A stretch of DNA of 64,000 nt from Thalassospira xianhensis MCCC 1A02616 (GTDB lineage: Bacteria; Pseudomonadota; Alphaproteobacteria; Rhodospirillales; Thalassospiraceae): the NCBI RefSeq assembly GCF_003326475.1, contig NZ_JPWA01000001.1:124001-188000 (forward strand). The letters run 5' to 3'. Below, one piece after another: positions 24,668 through 33,987 of this stretch (position 1 is the first letter of the stretch; each line of letters starts with the position of its first letter). The notes below the pieces were generated by a model, which did no database searches, was not told the origin of the DNA, and was given only the letters and a program-made list of their open reading frames with translations. A program made the translations under genes and the position numbers.

Positions 24668-25310
24668 ACCTCGGCCAAATTTTGGAGACATCCCAACATA
24701 CATTGGCGAACACCGACCATATCCATTCATTGTTGTCCCAGGACCTGTTGCCAAAGACCCTGCGAACTCGCTTCTCGTACTCGCCACTGGTCACAGACGG
24801 CATTCCTTCAGCCTCTGCATCCGCATCCGTGATATCGTGCCAGCGGACAACGCGAACCTTAGACACTTCCAACATTCGGCGGCTCGCCCACCGCGGTAGC
24901 TGAATGGATGGGACATCCGCGTAATGCGGGCAAGGGCAATAGCGATAGCGCGACGCATAGATGTATCCGTCAGCACCGTCTGATTTGCTCTCCGGGTCGG
25001 CAACATCCGGCCCATCTGCACGAACCACCTTCCACGCGCGCTCTCTTACCCACAGCATATCGCCCTTGACAAAGGGCTGAGGAATAAACGTGGCGCAGTA
25101 GCCGTTCCCTGGGAAGTGCCCTCGAAACTCCACACAGCGGAAGGGCGTCAAACATGAATACCCCGGAGGCCCGTTCACCCATTCTGGAGGCTGGAATTTG
25201 AGCGGCCGCCGAACTACCACAGACGAGGATTCAAGGAGATGTGGCAATTCGTCATCCCGGATATCAATCGCTTTCGTTCGCTTTGGACTAACTGCCTTAT
25301 GCAAGGGCAT
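24657..25310 (-). CDS. ASCH-like / phage morphogenetic-type protein
   Basis: This 217-residue protein starts at the CAT at 25308-25310 (MPLHKAVSPK). Earlier Met codons would add an unrelated basic leader. It shows the phage ASCH layout: KAIDIRDDELPHLL and IKFQP-like sequence early, PFVKGDMLWVRERAW at the centre, and RWASRRMLEVSKVRVVRWHDI followed by DADAEAEGM. ASCH domains bind RNA or modified nucleosides. Phage versions are often listed as morphogenetic proteins without proof. It is divergent from the pair at 25442. Confidence 0.72.
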   Translation of the reverse strand: MPLHKAVSPKRTKAIDIRDDELPHLLESSSVVVRRPLKFQPPEWVNGPPGYSCLTPFRCVEFRGHFPGNGYCATFIPQPFVKGDMLWVRERAWKVVRADGPDVADPESKSDGADGYIYASRYRYCPCPHYADVPSIQLPRWASRRMLEVSKVRVVRWHDITDADAEAEGMPSVTSGEYEKRVRRVFGNRSWDNNEWIWSVFANVCWDVSKIWPRFNI

Positions 25311-25333
25311 CCTGATAAATTCCGAGGCTGTTG

Positions 25334-25389
25334 TTTTCCTTTTTCTGACCTCATGAATGTATGATATTTTTCTTGATTGCAAGGAAAAG
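25334..25389. promoter_or_regulatory. Divergent promoter region with TTTTCCTT ... AAGGAAAAG
   Basis: TTTTCCTT at 334-341 and AAGGAAAAG at 381-389 face each other across 39 bases in the gap between the ASCH gene and the 25442 pair. The same half-sites are seen in other promoter regions here. The AT-rich stretch between them is a suitable promoter core. Confidence 0.4.
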
Positions 25390-25441
25390 ATGTATAGTTT
25401 TGCATCTAGATAAAGAATTACGTTCAAGGTTGGTGGTGGTG

Positions 25442-26278
25442 ATGAGAAAAACATTCCTTTATGTGAGCCGTATTGCAGACACAGGAACGGTCTATGGAAG
25501 GCTATTGCAGTATCCAGGTTATACGGCTTTCCCCGTTGTAGAGACGCCTGAAATGGCTGTTTTGGAGGGCATGTGGTACCGCAAGCCTCATACGCGGGAA
25601 CTCGTCTCCGTCGCGAACGCCGATGGCTGGGCAAAAAACACGAAGTCGTTTGCAGTTGGTGACATCATCGCAGCCGAGAAAACTGTCGGCTGGCCGAATG
25701 GCGACGACGTTGCTATTCAGCTGGACGGCCCTCACAATATCGTCGGTACCGCGCCGAGCTACGAAGCTGCGATTGCAATGCTCGAAGACCATCCGGAATT
25801 TCGGATCAGCAAGTCCATGGAAAACGTGCATCACGACGTTGCAGACGAAATGCTAAGGGACGTCCCGAACGACGCGCTAGCAATTGCGGTGCGCAATGAC
25901 AACGGCGAAATCTTTGCAAGTGTCGTTGCCATTCGTGGCCCTTACCTCTCCTACGAAATTCGTGGGGGCGACTATGGCCCTGCTGGGTTCCAGGCGGCGG
26001 ACCTTGGGCTCCCGGCTGCCGAGACATGTGGGCTATTGGTTTTGCGCGATGGCAGCTACTTTGAGGAGCTTGATGGACCAGTGCGAACCAGATACGGCCT
26101 GAATGGAGATTGGGAGTCGATTTCCGTGGCTGATGCGTGCGAGCATTTTGGTATTACCCGTGACAATCTCGAGGTTCAGGCTCAATTCAATTTTGGGTGC
26201 AGAACTCCACTGGAGATGCTTATCGAGGAAGCGGAAAACTCCAACAACGTGCCAAGTATGGCCATGGGCGGAGTTTAA
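25442..26278 (+). CDS. Unrecognised protein, copy 1 of 2, tail PSMAMGGV
   Basis: The ATG at 25442 (MRKTFLYVSRIAD) is preferred because upstream codons are less protein-like. The 278-residue product has a beta-rich layout, and its second half matches the next gene product: VVAIRGPYLSYEIRGG, then LGLPAAETCGLLVLRDGSY. It ends with a Ser/Asn-rich linker and PSMAMGGV, distantly similar to the PSM tail on its neighbour. The two genes are 3 bases apart, one operon. The function is unknown. Confidence 0.75.
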   Translation: MRKTFLYVSRIADTGTVYGRLLQYPGYTAFPVVETPEMAVLEGMWYRKPHTRELVSVANADGWAKNTKSFAVGDIIAAEKTVGWPNGDDVAIQLDGPHNIVGTAPSYEAAIAMLEDHPEFRISKSMENVHHDVADEMLRDVPNDALAIAVRNDNGEIFASVVAIRGPYLSYEIRGGDYGPAGFQAADLGLPAAETCGLLVLRDGSYFEELDGPVRTRYGLNGDWESISVADACEHFGITRDNLEVQAQFNFGCRTPLEMLIEEAENSNNVPSMAMGGV

Positions 26279-26281
26279 GTC

Positions 26282-27133
26282 ATGGCAACCGCATTTTGGA
26301 TCGACGGCCCGGCCGATAGCAGCGGCTTTTACAATGGCAAAACGGTGATCGAAACCTCACTGGGCGTATGCTGCGTTGAACCAGAGCCCGTGCGCGTCGC
26401 GTGGGGTGAAATGGTCTACAGCTCGGGCGAGGGCGGCAGCATCGGCGCAACCCAAATACTCGAACCGGAATTGTCGCGCTCAGTACTGAACGACGTTGAG
26501 TTCCCTGTCCTGATTATTGCCCCATCAACAATGGGGTATCCTGACGCGCGCGGGTTGGCGGCTCAGGTGGCAGACGCAGATGGGTTCACAATCTTCCAGG
26601 GTGTCGAAGACGAAGCGATGGCAGTCGACCAGGCTAACTTCCATATGCAGTCCCTTCGCCTTTCGGATAGTCAGCGCCGGTTCGGGGTTCAACTTCGCAC
26701 CAATGATGATCTGCGCGAAGAAGCCCATATTATCAAAGTCGGCAAGGAACCCAATACTGCCCTCGTCTTCGCCTTTGAGGACGAACATGGTGACGTGATT
26801 TCGAAGGTCGTCGCGCATACCGGCCCACATTTGTTCTGGAATTCGAAATCCGGGAACAATGACGCCTATAGCCTCGGAGTTCCCGAGGCCGATAGCCCAG
26901 GGCTTTGGTATTTGGAGCCATCTCAGGTGACACACTCCGGACCGGACGAGCAGGGCTTTGCGGTGGATGTGCGTTTGACCGGAGAACTCCAAGCGATCGC
27001 AAGCCATCAGGAAGCTTCGGCCATCTTTGGCCTGAGCGAAGGGGAAGTGCTGACATTGATGCGTGAGGCGCTCGAAGAAAATGCTCCAACGGCAACCGGC
27101 CCGGAACAGAGCCAGTCCGCACCGTCAATGTAA
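26282..27133 (+). CDS. Unrecognised protein, copy 2 of 2, tail SAPSM
   Basis: This 283-residue paralogue of the gene at 25442 shares KVVAHTGPHLFWNSKSG, LGVPEADSPGLWYLEPSQV and the final FGLSEGE helix. The last 20 residues are Pro/Ala/Ser/Gln-rich and end SAPSM, the same kind of tail as on several minus-strand proteins at 44-56 kb. A hairpin terminator follows. Confidence 0.75.
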   Translation: MATAFWIDGPADSSGFYNGKTVIETSLGVCCVEPEPVRVAWGEMVYSSGEGGSIGATQILEPELSRSVLNDVEFPVLIIAPSTMGYPDARGLAAQVADADGFTIFQGVEDEAMAVDQANFHMQSLRLSDSQRRFGVQLRTNDDLREEAHIIKVGKEPNTALVFAFEDEHGDVISKVVAHTGPHLFWNSKSGNNDAYSLGVPEADSPGLWYLEPSQVTHSGPDEQGFAVDVRLTGELQAIASHQEASAIFGLSEGEVLTLMREALEENAPTATGPEQSQSAPSM

Positions 27134-27160
27134 TCAAAAGCACCACAGCCAAACGCAGTT

Positions 27161-27193
27161 CGGGGTTTTCCTTAAATGCATAGGAAAACCCCG
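27161..27193. terminator. Hairpin terminator after the 25442 pair
   Basis: The 12-base-pair stem CGGGGTTTTCCT and its exact complement enclose a 9-base loop, 28 bases after the stop of the second gene. The arm contains the TTTTCCT sequence seen in the operator-like motifs, which may be coincidence. Confidence 0.65.
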
Positions 27194-27302
27194 GCCAACT
27201 ATGCAAATCTCTATATTCTGTCTTTAGAAAATGACGTAACATTAAGGAATGTCGTGATAATCAGGCGCGTCCTCACGGGCGACAAGAAGGAGAACTGACT
27301 AG

Positions 27303-28565
27303 ATGGGCGAGATGGAAGCTGTTGCGTTCCTGATGGCTGCTGTTGCAATTGTGACGGCGGCCTTTCGGCGTATGGGATGGAACCCTGTGTTGGGGTTGAT
27401 TGCCTCGGGAATTGCCCTTGGACCGAACGGCTTTCAGGTCATTTCCTCGATCGGTAGCGTGCATCAAATGGCAGAGCTTGGCATTCTGTTCTTGCTTTTC
27501 ATTATTGGTGTGGAGCTGTCAGCTGACCGTATCCGGGCAATGGCGAAATTTATCTTCGGCCTGGGAACCGCTCATTTCCTTTTCAGTGGAGCGGTTCTCG
27601 GCGGATTTGCATGGGCGTTAGGGGAAAGTCTGACAGCGGCCGTTGTTCTTGGCGTTGCGCTGGCAATGTCCAGCACGGCATTTGTTTTGCAAACCCTCTC
27701 TGATAGTGGGCAGCTGGCAAGCGGGGCAGGGCGCAAGTCGTTCTCTGTTTTGCTGTTTCAGGACATCATGGTAGCGCCTATCCTGGCAGCACTTCCTTTG
27801 GTGGTGTCCCTGCTGTCAAAGCCCGTTGAAACACAGGCAATTCATGCGACGATTTCCCTTCCCGTCGCCATCATCGCCATGATGATTATCTTTGTCGTAG
27901 CACGCCTGCTGCTCCAGCACCTGATTGGCTACATTCATGATGAAGAAGCCGCGGAAGCAAAAAAGCTTGGTGGACGGAGTTCCTATTTTCTGTCGGCCGT
28001 CGTCGCGGTGGCTCTTTCGATGGGAGTGGCTGCACATCACTTGGGCCTGTCTGCCAGTCTTGGTGCGTTCCTGGCCGGGTTCGCGCTGTCCGGTGCGGAA
28101 TGGCGCCACGATGTCAGGGCAACTGTAAAGCCACTTGAAAGTACATTTCTGGGCATTTTCTTCATGTCGTTGGGAACACAGGTTCCGCTGTCGGCAACTC
28201 CGATTGACATGCTTCAGATGGCGTTGGCTGCGCTTGGCATTCTAACCATTAAAGCCGTTGCAGGATTTGGAGCAGCGGTTCTGAACGGAATTGACCTTCG
28301 ACAAAGTGCCCGTGTGGGTTTGATTCTGGCGCAAAGTGGCGAGTTCGCCTTCATCATTCTAGGATCAGTTTCAACCGTTCTTCCGGAAGATACAGTCGCC
28401 TTCTGGTCCGGAGCCGCTATTCTCAGCTTGGTCTCGACGCCGCTTCTGGTCACGTTGGCAACAAAGCTCAGCCAGAACACGGAGCCATCTGCCTGCGATC
28501 CAGTCCAACCAACTGACGAGTTACCAGACACCGCAACATCAAAAAGTGAAGCGACAACCCCTTGA
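27303..28565 (+). CDS. CPA2-family cation/proton antiporter without an RCK domain
   Basis: This 420-residue integral membrane protein has 11-13 predicted helices. The N-terminus (GLIASGIALGPNGF, ELGILFLLFIIGVELS) and the middle (ALAMSSTAFVLQTL, LLFQDIMVAP) are typical of KefB/KefC and NapA-type exchangers, which swap K+ or Na+ for H+. KefB proteins are about 600 residues with a cytoplasmic TrkA-N nucleotide-binding domain. Here the chain ends in a short polar tail after the last helix, so gating by nucleotide or glutathione is not expected. It probably has its own promoter. Confidence 0.85.
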   Translation: MGEMEAVAFLMAAVAIVTAAFRRMGWNPVLGLIASGIALGPNGFQVISSIGSVHQMAELGILFLLFIIGVELSADRIRAMAKFIFGLGTAHFLFSGAVLGGFAWALGESLTAAVVLGVALAMSSTAFVLQTLSDSGQLASGAGRKSFSVLLFQDIMVAPILAALPLVVSLLSKPVETQAIHATISLPVAIIAMMIIFVVARLLLQHLIGYIHDEEAAEAKKLGGRSSYFLSAVVAVALSMGVAAHHLGLSASLGAFLAGFALSGAEWRHDVRATVKPLESTFLGIFFMSLGTQVPLSATPIDMLQMALAALGILTIKAVAGFGAAVLNGIDLRQSARVGLILAQSGEFAFIILGSVSTVLPEDTVAFWSGAAILSLVSTPLLVTLATKLSQNTEPSACDPVQPTDELPDTATSKSEATTP

Positions 28566-28682
28566 GGAAACAGAAATCATTACAAACGCGATCTCGACCT
28601 GACGAAAACTCTTTCTAATCTTTAACAACCAAGGGCCGTTTTCCTATCAAGGACACCAGCTCCAGCCCTAAGGAATACCAGT

Positions 28683-29246
28683 ATGTTCTCCCTCATTGCC
28701 GTAACAATATCAATTGTCCTTGGCCTGGGCATAGCGCTTGCTGCCCTGTATTATGGTGGTTCAGCCTTCACCACATCTTCTGCAAAGACCACGGCACTGG
28801 CGCTGATTAATGCCGGTGAACAGGTAAAGGCGGTGCTGCAAACAGCTATCATTGAGAGTGCATCTTCGAACCCTGCAAGCACTGCGACGCAAGCTTTCTC
28901 TGAAATGGGAAGACCTCCCTTTCCGCCCGGCATCCCAGGCTTCACTGAAACGTCTTTACCAGGACCAATTCATTGGGCTATGACTGCGAACCCCACCCCG
29001 GGGGAGAGCGTCCTATGGCTCCAGATTAGGCAAGATATCCTGATTGATGAAAACGAGATTTGCACTTACTTAGAGAAGCTTAACGGCCCTTCTTTGAGCG
29101 AACCAAGCCTCATAACGTCGCTTTGGAGCCCAAACGGAAATGTCCTGGCTCCAGGAGTGATGTTTGATTGCGTTGCGCAAGAGATGACTTTCGGGATGGG
29201 ACAACCACCGATACGCCGAACTCTCTTCGTTTTTCGAGTGATGTAG
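28683..29246 (+). CDS. Type IV pilin-like protein, copy B
   Basis: This 187-residue paralogue of the protein at 13416 has the hydrophobic start MFSLIAVTISIVLGLGIAL, then YYGGSAFTTSSAKTTALALINAGEQVKAVL. The outer domain has the same pair of Cys (NEICTYLEKLNG, MFDCVAQ) and ends in a short beta strand. It lacks a leader peptide and prepilin cleavage site. It could form an anchored periplasmic subunit with copy A, which lies 15 kb away on the other strand. Confidence 0.6.
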   Translation: MFSLIAVTISIVLGLGIALAALYYGGSAFTTSSAKTTALALINAGEQVKAVLQTAIIESASSNPASTATQAFSEMGRPPFPPGIPGFTETSLPGPIHWAMTANPTPGESVLWLQIRQDILIDENEICTYLEKLNGPSLSEPSLITSLWSPNGNVLAPGVMFDCVAQEMTFGMGQPPIRRTLFVFRVM

Positions 29247-29258
29247 GGGCAACTCCTC

Positions 29259-29300
29259 GAACAATCCAGAGCAGTAAGGAATAGCTGCGCTGGATTGTTC
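29259..29300 (+). terminator. Long hairpin terminator after the pilin-like gene
   Basis: GAACAATCCAG pairs perfectly with CTGGATTGTTC. An inner GCAG/CTGC pair extends the stem, and TTTCG follows. It ends the 28683 transcript before the three-copy family starts. Confidence 0.7.
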
Positions 29301-29404
29301 TTTCGTAAGAATTTCACGACCGGTCCCTTGCCAAGCACGGAAGTAAAATTTTGGTCACAAGTTGATTTCCCCCTCTTAGTCCAGAGCTCCGGAAAGATTG
29401 AGTA

Positions 29405-30505
29405 ATGACCACCTCGATTATTGATGTCCAGTTTACATACACGGTTGAAGCAGTGCTTCGGAGAGGGACAAAGGTTCAACGCCATACCGTCTTCGATACA
29501 ATCCCTGTTAGCATAAGAGAAGTTTCGCATCCTGATGACTTCCCTGTTTCGGCCGTTTTTACATCGAGGGCGCGCCGGGACCAGGATATTCGGTATTTCG
29601 ACGGTCGCCAATACACGCCGTCTGACCGCGATGACGTTTTCAGAGATTTTCACGAAAATATACCGAAGAAAATAGCGTGTACGGAACCTAACCTTAAAGA
29701 CATCTGGCGACGCAATATTCCTGCGGCCCCGGACTGGCTTACGGGTGTCCCTCTAGGTGAGTTTGAAAGGAAGTACAGGATACTTCACGACAACAGAGCT
29801 ATCGTCAGGGCGCGACTGCTTGATGCCGTTTCAAAATCCCTCCTTTTTCAAGGTGTTGTTTGGCGTTCGGATTTAAAGCTGCCGGTTTGGGTGGCGACGG
29901 ATAACGAAGACCACGCAGACATACATGGCCCCAACCGTATGTTGACATACCGCAAGATCGACCACGTGTCCCGCTGCATTCTTAGTACGGATGACGGCAT
30001 GAGAGGAGACTGGCTGGCCAATGACATTGTCCGAGCTCATGCTGATGTGGAAGGATGGGTTTTCGGGAATTTCGAGGTGTTACACCCTTCGACGTTTGAA
30101 CATATTCACCTGGATGAATATCTGTTCCTCTTATCAATGGAAAAGCTTCTACGTATCCGAGGTGTCCAGGGGAATGTTGGCAGTCGTCTTGAAATGTCGG
30201 CCGATACGCTCGTCGCCTATGCCCATGTTCGCGATGCCTTCGACAAGTTCAAAAGCAACGTCGATATCATTCCTGATCCATACGAGGCAGAGGTTCCGGA
30301 TGATTTGGCTGCGGCATTCCAGGAATTACTGAGCGCTCTTTCGGAAGACGACGTGCATAAGCCGCAAGTAGAGCATTTGATGGATGTCGCCTATACACTC
30401 AACGATTTTCACTTTGACAACATCATGGCCCGCAAAGCCGCTCGTGCCAATGACCAGCTTGAAACTCGACTGGCCGATCCAACCGTTACTCCACCTATGC
30501 TGTGA
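29405..30505 (+). CDS. Three-copy family protein A
   Basis: This 366-residue protein is the first of three related ones (29405, 30516, 32409). They share an N-terminal block (SIIDVQFTYTVEAVLRRG, then DTIPVSIREV, DDFPVSAVF and FDGRQY). They also share a middle motif (NRAIVRARLLDAVSKSLLFQGVVWRSDLKLPVW) and a C-terminal IPDPYEAEVPDDL. The strict spacing suggests a folded enzyme or structural subunit, but no known motif appears. It ends TVTPPML. Confidence 0.75.
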   Translation: MTTSIIDVQFTYTVEAVLRRGTKVQRHTVFDTIPVSIREVSHPDDFPVSAVFTSRARRDQDIRYFDGRQYTPSDRDDVFRDFHENIPKKIACTEPNLKDIWRRNIPAAPDWLTGVPLGEFERKYRILHDNRAIVRARLLDAVSKSLLFQGVVWRSDLKLPVWVATDNEDHADIHGPNRMLTYRKIDHVSRCILSTDDGMRGDWLANDIVRAHADVEGWVFGNFEVLHPSTFEHIHLDEYLFLLSMEKLLRIRGVQGNVGSRLEMSADTLVAYAHVRDAFDKFKSNVDIIPDPYEAEVPDDLAAAFQELLSALSEDDVHKPQVEHLMDVAYTLNDFHFDNIMARKAARANDQLETRLADPTVTPPML

Positions 30506-30515
30506 GCGAGGAACA

Positions 30516-31640
30516 ATGAAGACCGAGATTATTGACGTTCGCTTTAAATACATGGTGGAAGCCCTGGCACCGAGAGCTCGCGTTCGGCGGAGATTCTTTG
30601 TTTCCGACACCATCCCCGTGAATATCAGAGTGGCCGACAACAGTGATGACTTTCCGGTTGCAGCGTTAGCCGAGATGCCCTCTGCACGTCAGACGTTCTT
30701 GCTCAGGCACCTCGATGGGCGACTTTATAGTGACCACACACGCGTCACCCAAAAACCTACATTGGGCGACGAGACCGTTTATGAATTCACCGACGTGACC
30801 TCACTCGCACGGTTAGACGGGACGGTGGAAAACGAATGGCGGAGTGATCTGGAATTCAGCCAGACCGGCGTTGATCCTCAGTATGGTGGAGCAGAGGGCG
30901 TATTGCCAATTGCAGAGTTTGAGCGGTCTCACCGCGTGTTCAGCAGCAACCGACACGAAATGCGAACATTCCTTCTGGATGCAGTTTCCAAGTCCGTGAT
31001 GTTTCAAGGAAAAATCTGGCACTCGCACCTTGTCTACCCTGTATGGCGAAAGGTGAACGAACAAAGCTGGTATCGGCCAGATGGAAGCTGTCGCGAACTA
31101 AACTTTTTGGACCTTGGTCAAAGCAGGGGGCGAAGGTTTAATCCGATGAGAGACGCCAATCTCGACTGCATCGCGGGTCATGAATTGGCGCAAGCGCTGG
31201 ATGGCATCGAAGGCCAACGCTTTGGCAATATGGAAATCCTGAATGACGAGCCGTTTGCCGCCGCAAGGTTTGAGGAATTCGTGTTCTTGCGGAGTGTCTT
31301 TTCCTTAATTCACCTTCGGACCAATCCCGGTGTAGGCGACATCCTGCCTTACTCTACTGACACCATGAATGCTTATTGCAGCTTGCGGGATGAAATTATC
31401 GCCTTCCGCAAGGATCACAACATCATCCCCGACATGTTTGAAGCAGATGTCCCTGACAGGATGCTTTCATCCTTTCTTCAGTTGTACGACGCGGTCAATG
31501 CCGAGAATGGGGACAATGCGTCGATTGCGGATTTGGTCAGCAAGTGCAACGACATCAACGCGCAGTGTGTTTCCGCAATTCTTGAGCGCAAGTCGGCTTG
31601 CGCCCCGAATGTGCAATCAAGCCAGACATTTACACGATGA
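30516..31640 (+). CDS. Three-copy family protein B
   Basis: This 374-residue paralogue starts at the ATG at 30516, 10 bases after copy A stops, following gcgaggaac. Shared blocks are IIDVRFKYMVEAL, DTIPVNIRV, DDFPVAAL, LLDAVSKSVMFQGKIWHS and IPDMFEADVPDRM. It also has an insert (about residues 75-115, with a FTDVTSLARLDG loop) missing from copy A. The operon continues with the 237-residue gene. Confidence 0.75.
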   Translation: MKTEIIDVRFKYMVEALAPRARVRRRFFVSDTIPVNIRVADNSDDFPVAALAEMPSARQTFLLRHLDGRLYSDHTRVTQKPTLGDETVYEFTDVTSLARLDGTVENEWRSDLEFSQTGVDPQYGGAEGVLPIAEFERSHRVFSSNRHEMRTFLLDAVSKSVMFQGKIWHSHLVYPVWRKVNEQSWYRPDGSCRELNFLDLGQSRGRRFNPMRDANLDCIAGHELAQALDGIEGQRFGNMEILNDEPFAAARFEEFVFLRSVFSLIHLRTNPGVGDILPYSTDTMNAYCSLRDEIIAFRKDHNIIPDMFEADVPDRMLSSFLQLYDAVNAENGDNASIADLVSKCNDINAQCVSAILERKSACAPNVQSSQTFTR

Positions 31641-31653
31641 GGATCTGAAAATT

Positions 31654-32367
31654 ATGACACAATTGACCATTGAAGCGGCGCGCGCGGCTTACCTTGACCA
31701 GGTTACCAGCCTGGTTAAAAGGCTCATTGACCCTGCCGTCAGCTCTGATGAGCTGTATGTTCCACTCGCGGTGGCCCTGGGTTGGCTCTATCGTTACGAC
31801 AATGACGACCCATTCAACCACAGCCTGTGGATAGACCCCCACGATGGCTTGCTGCATCAGTCTTTACCAGACCTTCTCGAAACGCATTCTTCCGCTCTTG
31901 GTCGCTACCAGAGCTTTGCTGACAATATGTTGCTTGGTAAAATTCCCAATAACAGTGGCGTCAACGACATCCGTTTTGGAGCTTCCTTTATTCTCACAAG
32001 GTATGCCTGCGAAAACGATATTCCGGTGACGTCCCTCATTCAATGGTTGGCCTCTACAGACTACCTGCCGAGCACTCTTAAGGAAATTGTGCAAACCGTT
32101 CGGTCCATCAAGCCAGCGACCGAAGAAGAAATCTTCTTTGCCCTGCATACTTTGGCAGAGGCGGGTGTCATCGAGCGCAATTATCGCATCACTTATGAAG
32201 GCGTGGTTCATGAGGTTTCAGGCGCAGATGCCAAGCATGGGGCCCGAACTCTCGAACTGATTACGGAATGCGGAATGTCGTTCGACATTCGCTCCGACAA
32301 TGTTGAAACCGTGTGGGTTCGGCCATCAAGCGACGATGTGACGGCCCAAGTGGCGTTTTCACTCTAA
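31654..32367 (+). CDS. Unrecognised 237-residue protein inside the three-copy operon
   Basis: The ATG at 31654 gives a helical, cytoplasmic protein unrelated in sequence to its neighbours (VSSDELYVPLAVALGWLYRYD, then TEEEIFFALHTLAEAGVIERNY, a winged-helix-like stretch). It is placed between family members B and C, 13 and 41 bases from them. It probably works with them. It ends VAFSL. Confidence 0.7.
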   Translation: MTQLTIEAARAAYLDQVTSLVKRLIDPAVSSDELYVPLAVALGWLYRYDNDDPFNHSLWIDPHDGLLHQSLPDLLETHSSALGRYQSFADNMLLGKIPNNSGVNDIRFGASFILTRYACENDIPVTSLIQWLASTDYLPSTLKEIVQTVRSIKPATEEEIFFALHTLAEAGVIERNYRITYEGVVHEVSGADAKHGARTLELITECGMSFDIRSDNVETVWVRPSSDDVTAQVAFSL

Positions 32368-32408
32368 CCCCTGATTCAGAAGCCCTATCCATCGGAAGGA
32401 AAAACATC

Positions 32409-33491
32409 GTGAAAACGCAGTCCATCGAAATCCCGTTCATGTACCTGGCGACAGCCACCCCACCCAGAGGGCGCAAACTTCGGACCTATATCGTGCGAGA
32501 CTATTTGCGGGTGGATTTACCGCGCGCAGAGAATGAAAGTGATTTCCCTGTGTCCGCGGCGATTACGACGGGTGAAAGCTATGATATCAACTATCGCTTT
32601 CTGAACGGCCGTCACTATATGCCTGCGGTCAATCCAGAAATCTCGCACCACAAAGACCTGATATTTGGTGGTGCATTTTCAGAATTCTACTTCCGGGACT
32701 TCAACCTTGACCCGACCCTTTCCAAACCATGGGCGGAATGGGAAGTTGTGGAAGAGGACGTGATTAACGCGGAAGACCTTTTGGAAGATGGATATCGGGT
32801 GGTTGCCGACAATCGGGAAGATATCGTTTCACGCATTCATGCGGCAGTAGCACGCTCGGTATTCTTCACGGTCGACGGTAAAGTCTGGCGATCTGACCAG
32901 CGGATTGCTGTCTGGAAGCGTTACAACGATCGGGTTTTCTCCGACGACAGTGGACACGGTCGCTTCCTGACATTGCTGAACATCACTCCGGCGCATCGAA
33001 GCTTTTCTTCTCGCTTTGGCCACGCAGTAAAGCACTGGTCTGGCCATGATGATATCAACGCCCTTGCAGGTGCCACCGGCTACATTGATGGGGAGTTTAA
33101 CAACTTTCTTCCTGACAGCTTCGACGAACTGAAAGTTGAAGAGTTCTTCTTCCTCTGGGGCGTCAATGGAATGATGTATGATTGGCGTGTGAAGGACCGT
33201 GTTATCCCCAACCAGAGCTTTCACTTCAGCGAAAGAGCATGGCCAGCATTCCAGAACCTGGAGAAGGCATTCACCGCCTTTCAGGATAGCGCTGTCTTAA
33301 TGCCAGATCCGTTCGATGCTGTTGTTCCAGACGACTTGCTCTCTGCGTTCATGGAGTTCCACGATGTTGTGAGCAGGGAACCGGGGAGAAACAGCATAAT
33401 CGATGCATGCTTGCGTATTCATAGCGAGTATATCGACGCCATTCAGGACAGACGGGCAGAACTGAACCATACAAGTTCGATGGCGCCCTGA
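32409..33491 (+). CDS. Three-copy family protein C
   Basis: A GTG at 32409 follows gaaggaaaaacatc. The 360-residue protein is the most diverged copy: SIEIPFMYLATATPPRG, DYLRVDLPRAENESDFPVSAAIT, NGRHYMP, VFFTVDGKVWRSDQRIAVW and MPDPFDAVVPDDL. It is followed 16 bases later by a HAD phosphatase gene, so the family may supply or modify its substrate. Confidence 0.75.
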   Translation: MKTQSIEIPFMYLATATPPRGRKLRTYIVRDYLRVDLPRAENESDFPVSAAITTGESYDINYRFLNGRHYMPAVNPEISHHKDLIFGGAFSEFYFRDFNLDPTLSKPWAEWEVVEEDVINAEDLLEDGYRVVADNREDIVSRIHAAVARSVFFTVDGKVWRSDQRIAVWKRYNDRVFSDDSGHGRFLTLLNITPAHRSFSSRFGHAVKHWSGHDDINALAGATGYIDGEFNNFLPDSFDELKVEEFFFLWGVNGMMYDWRVKDRVIPNQSFHFSERAWPAFQNLEKAFTAFQDSAVLMPDPFDAVVPDDLLSAFMEFHDVVSREPGRNSIIDACLRIHSEYIDAIQDRRAELNHTSSMAP

Positions 33492-33507
33492 GGAGGTGAG
33501 AAGATCC

Positions 33508-33975
33508 ATGCGCAGGGCACTGTATTTCGATATTGACGGCGTTCTGAACGACAGTAAGCACCCGTCGCTGCATGACATTGCGGACATCAAGGAGTTGTCT
33601 CCCGGGAACTACGTTCTGGTAAAGATTTTGAACCTGTTTCGACAGTTTGTCGTCCGTCACGGATTGGACCTTGTCGTTGTCAGCTCTTGGTGCACCCGCC
33701 ATACAGTGGGGGATATTGCCGATTTCCTTGGTGTCAGCATCACGGGCAAGGCCGATTATACCGGTGGTGGGCTTTCCAGGGGGGACGCTGTTTCTCTGCA
33801 TGCCGCTCAAAACGGATATGACACGTACGCGATCGTCGATGATGCAGGGAGCAAGTGTTACCGCCACCTGAACCGTCTCGTCGCCCCATGCGGAGCACAG
33901 GGACTATCTGAACGGGACTTGAAGAGTCTCGAGCGTATGTTGTCCGCACAGGACTTCATGCAAAAACGATATTAA
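33508..33975 (+). CDS. HAD-like phosphatase (Swiss-army-knife RNA-repair type)
   Basis: The ATG at 33508 follows AGGAGG. In this 155-residue protein YFDIDGVLND is motif I with the nucleophilic and acid-base Asp (residues 6 and 8), DLVVVSSW is motif II, and YAIVDDAG is the acidic motif IV. The short length and SSW motif match the HAD domain of RNA-repair and phage-like proteins. It probably removes phosphate from a nucleic acid end or a small metabolite. A second enzyme of the same kind is encoded at 40013. Confidence 0.75.
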   Translation: MRRALYFDIDGVLNDSKHPSLHDIADIKELSPGNYVLVKILNLFRQFVVRHGLDLVVVSSWCTRHTVGDIADFLGVSITGKADYTGGGLSRGDAVSLHAAQNGYDTYAIVDDAGSKCYRHLNRLVAPCGAQGLSERDLKSLERMLSAQDFMQKRY

Positions 33976-33987
33976 GGGGAACAACGG

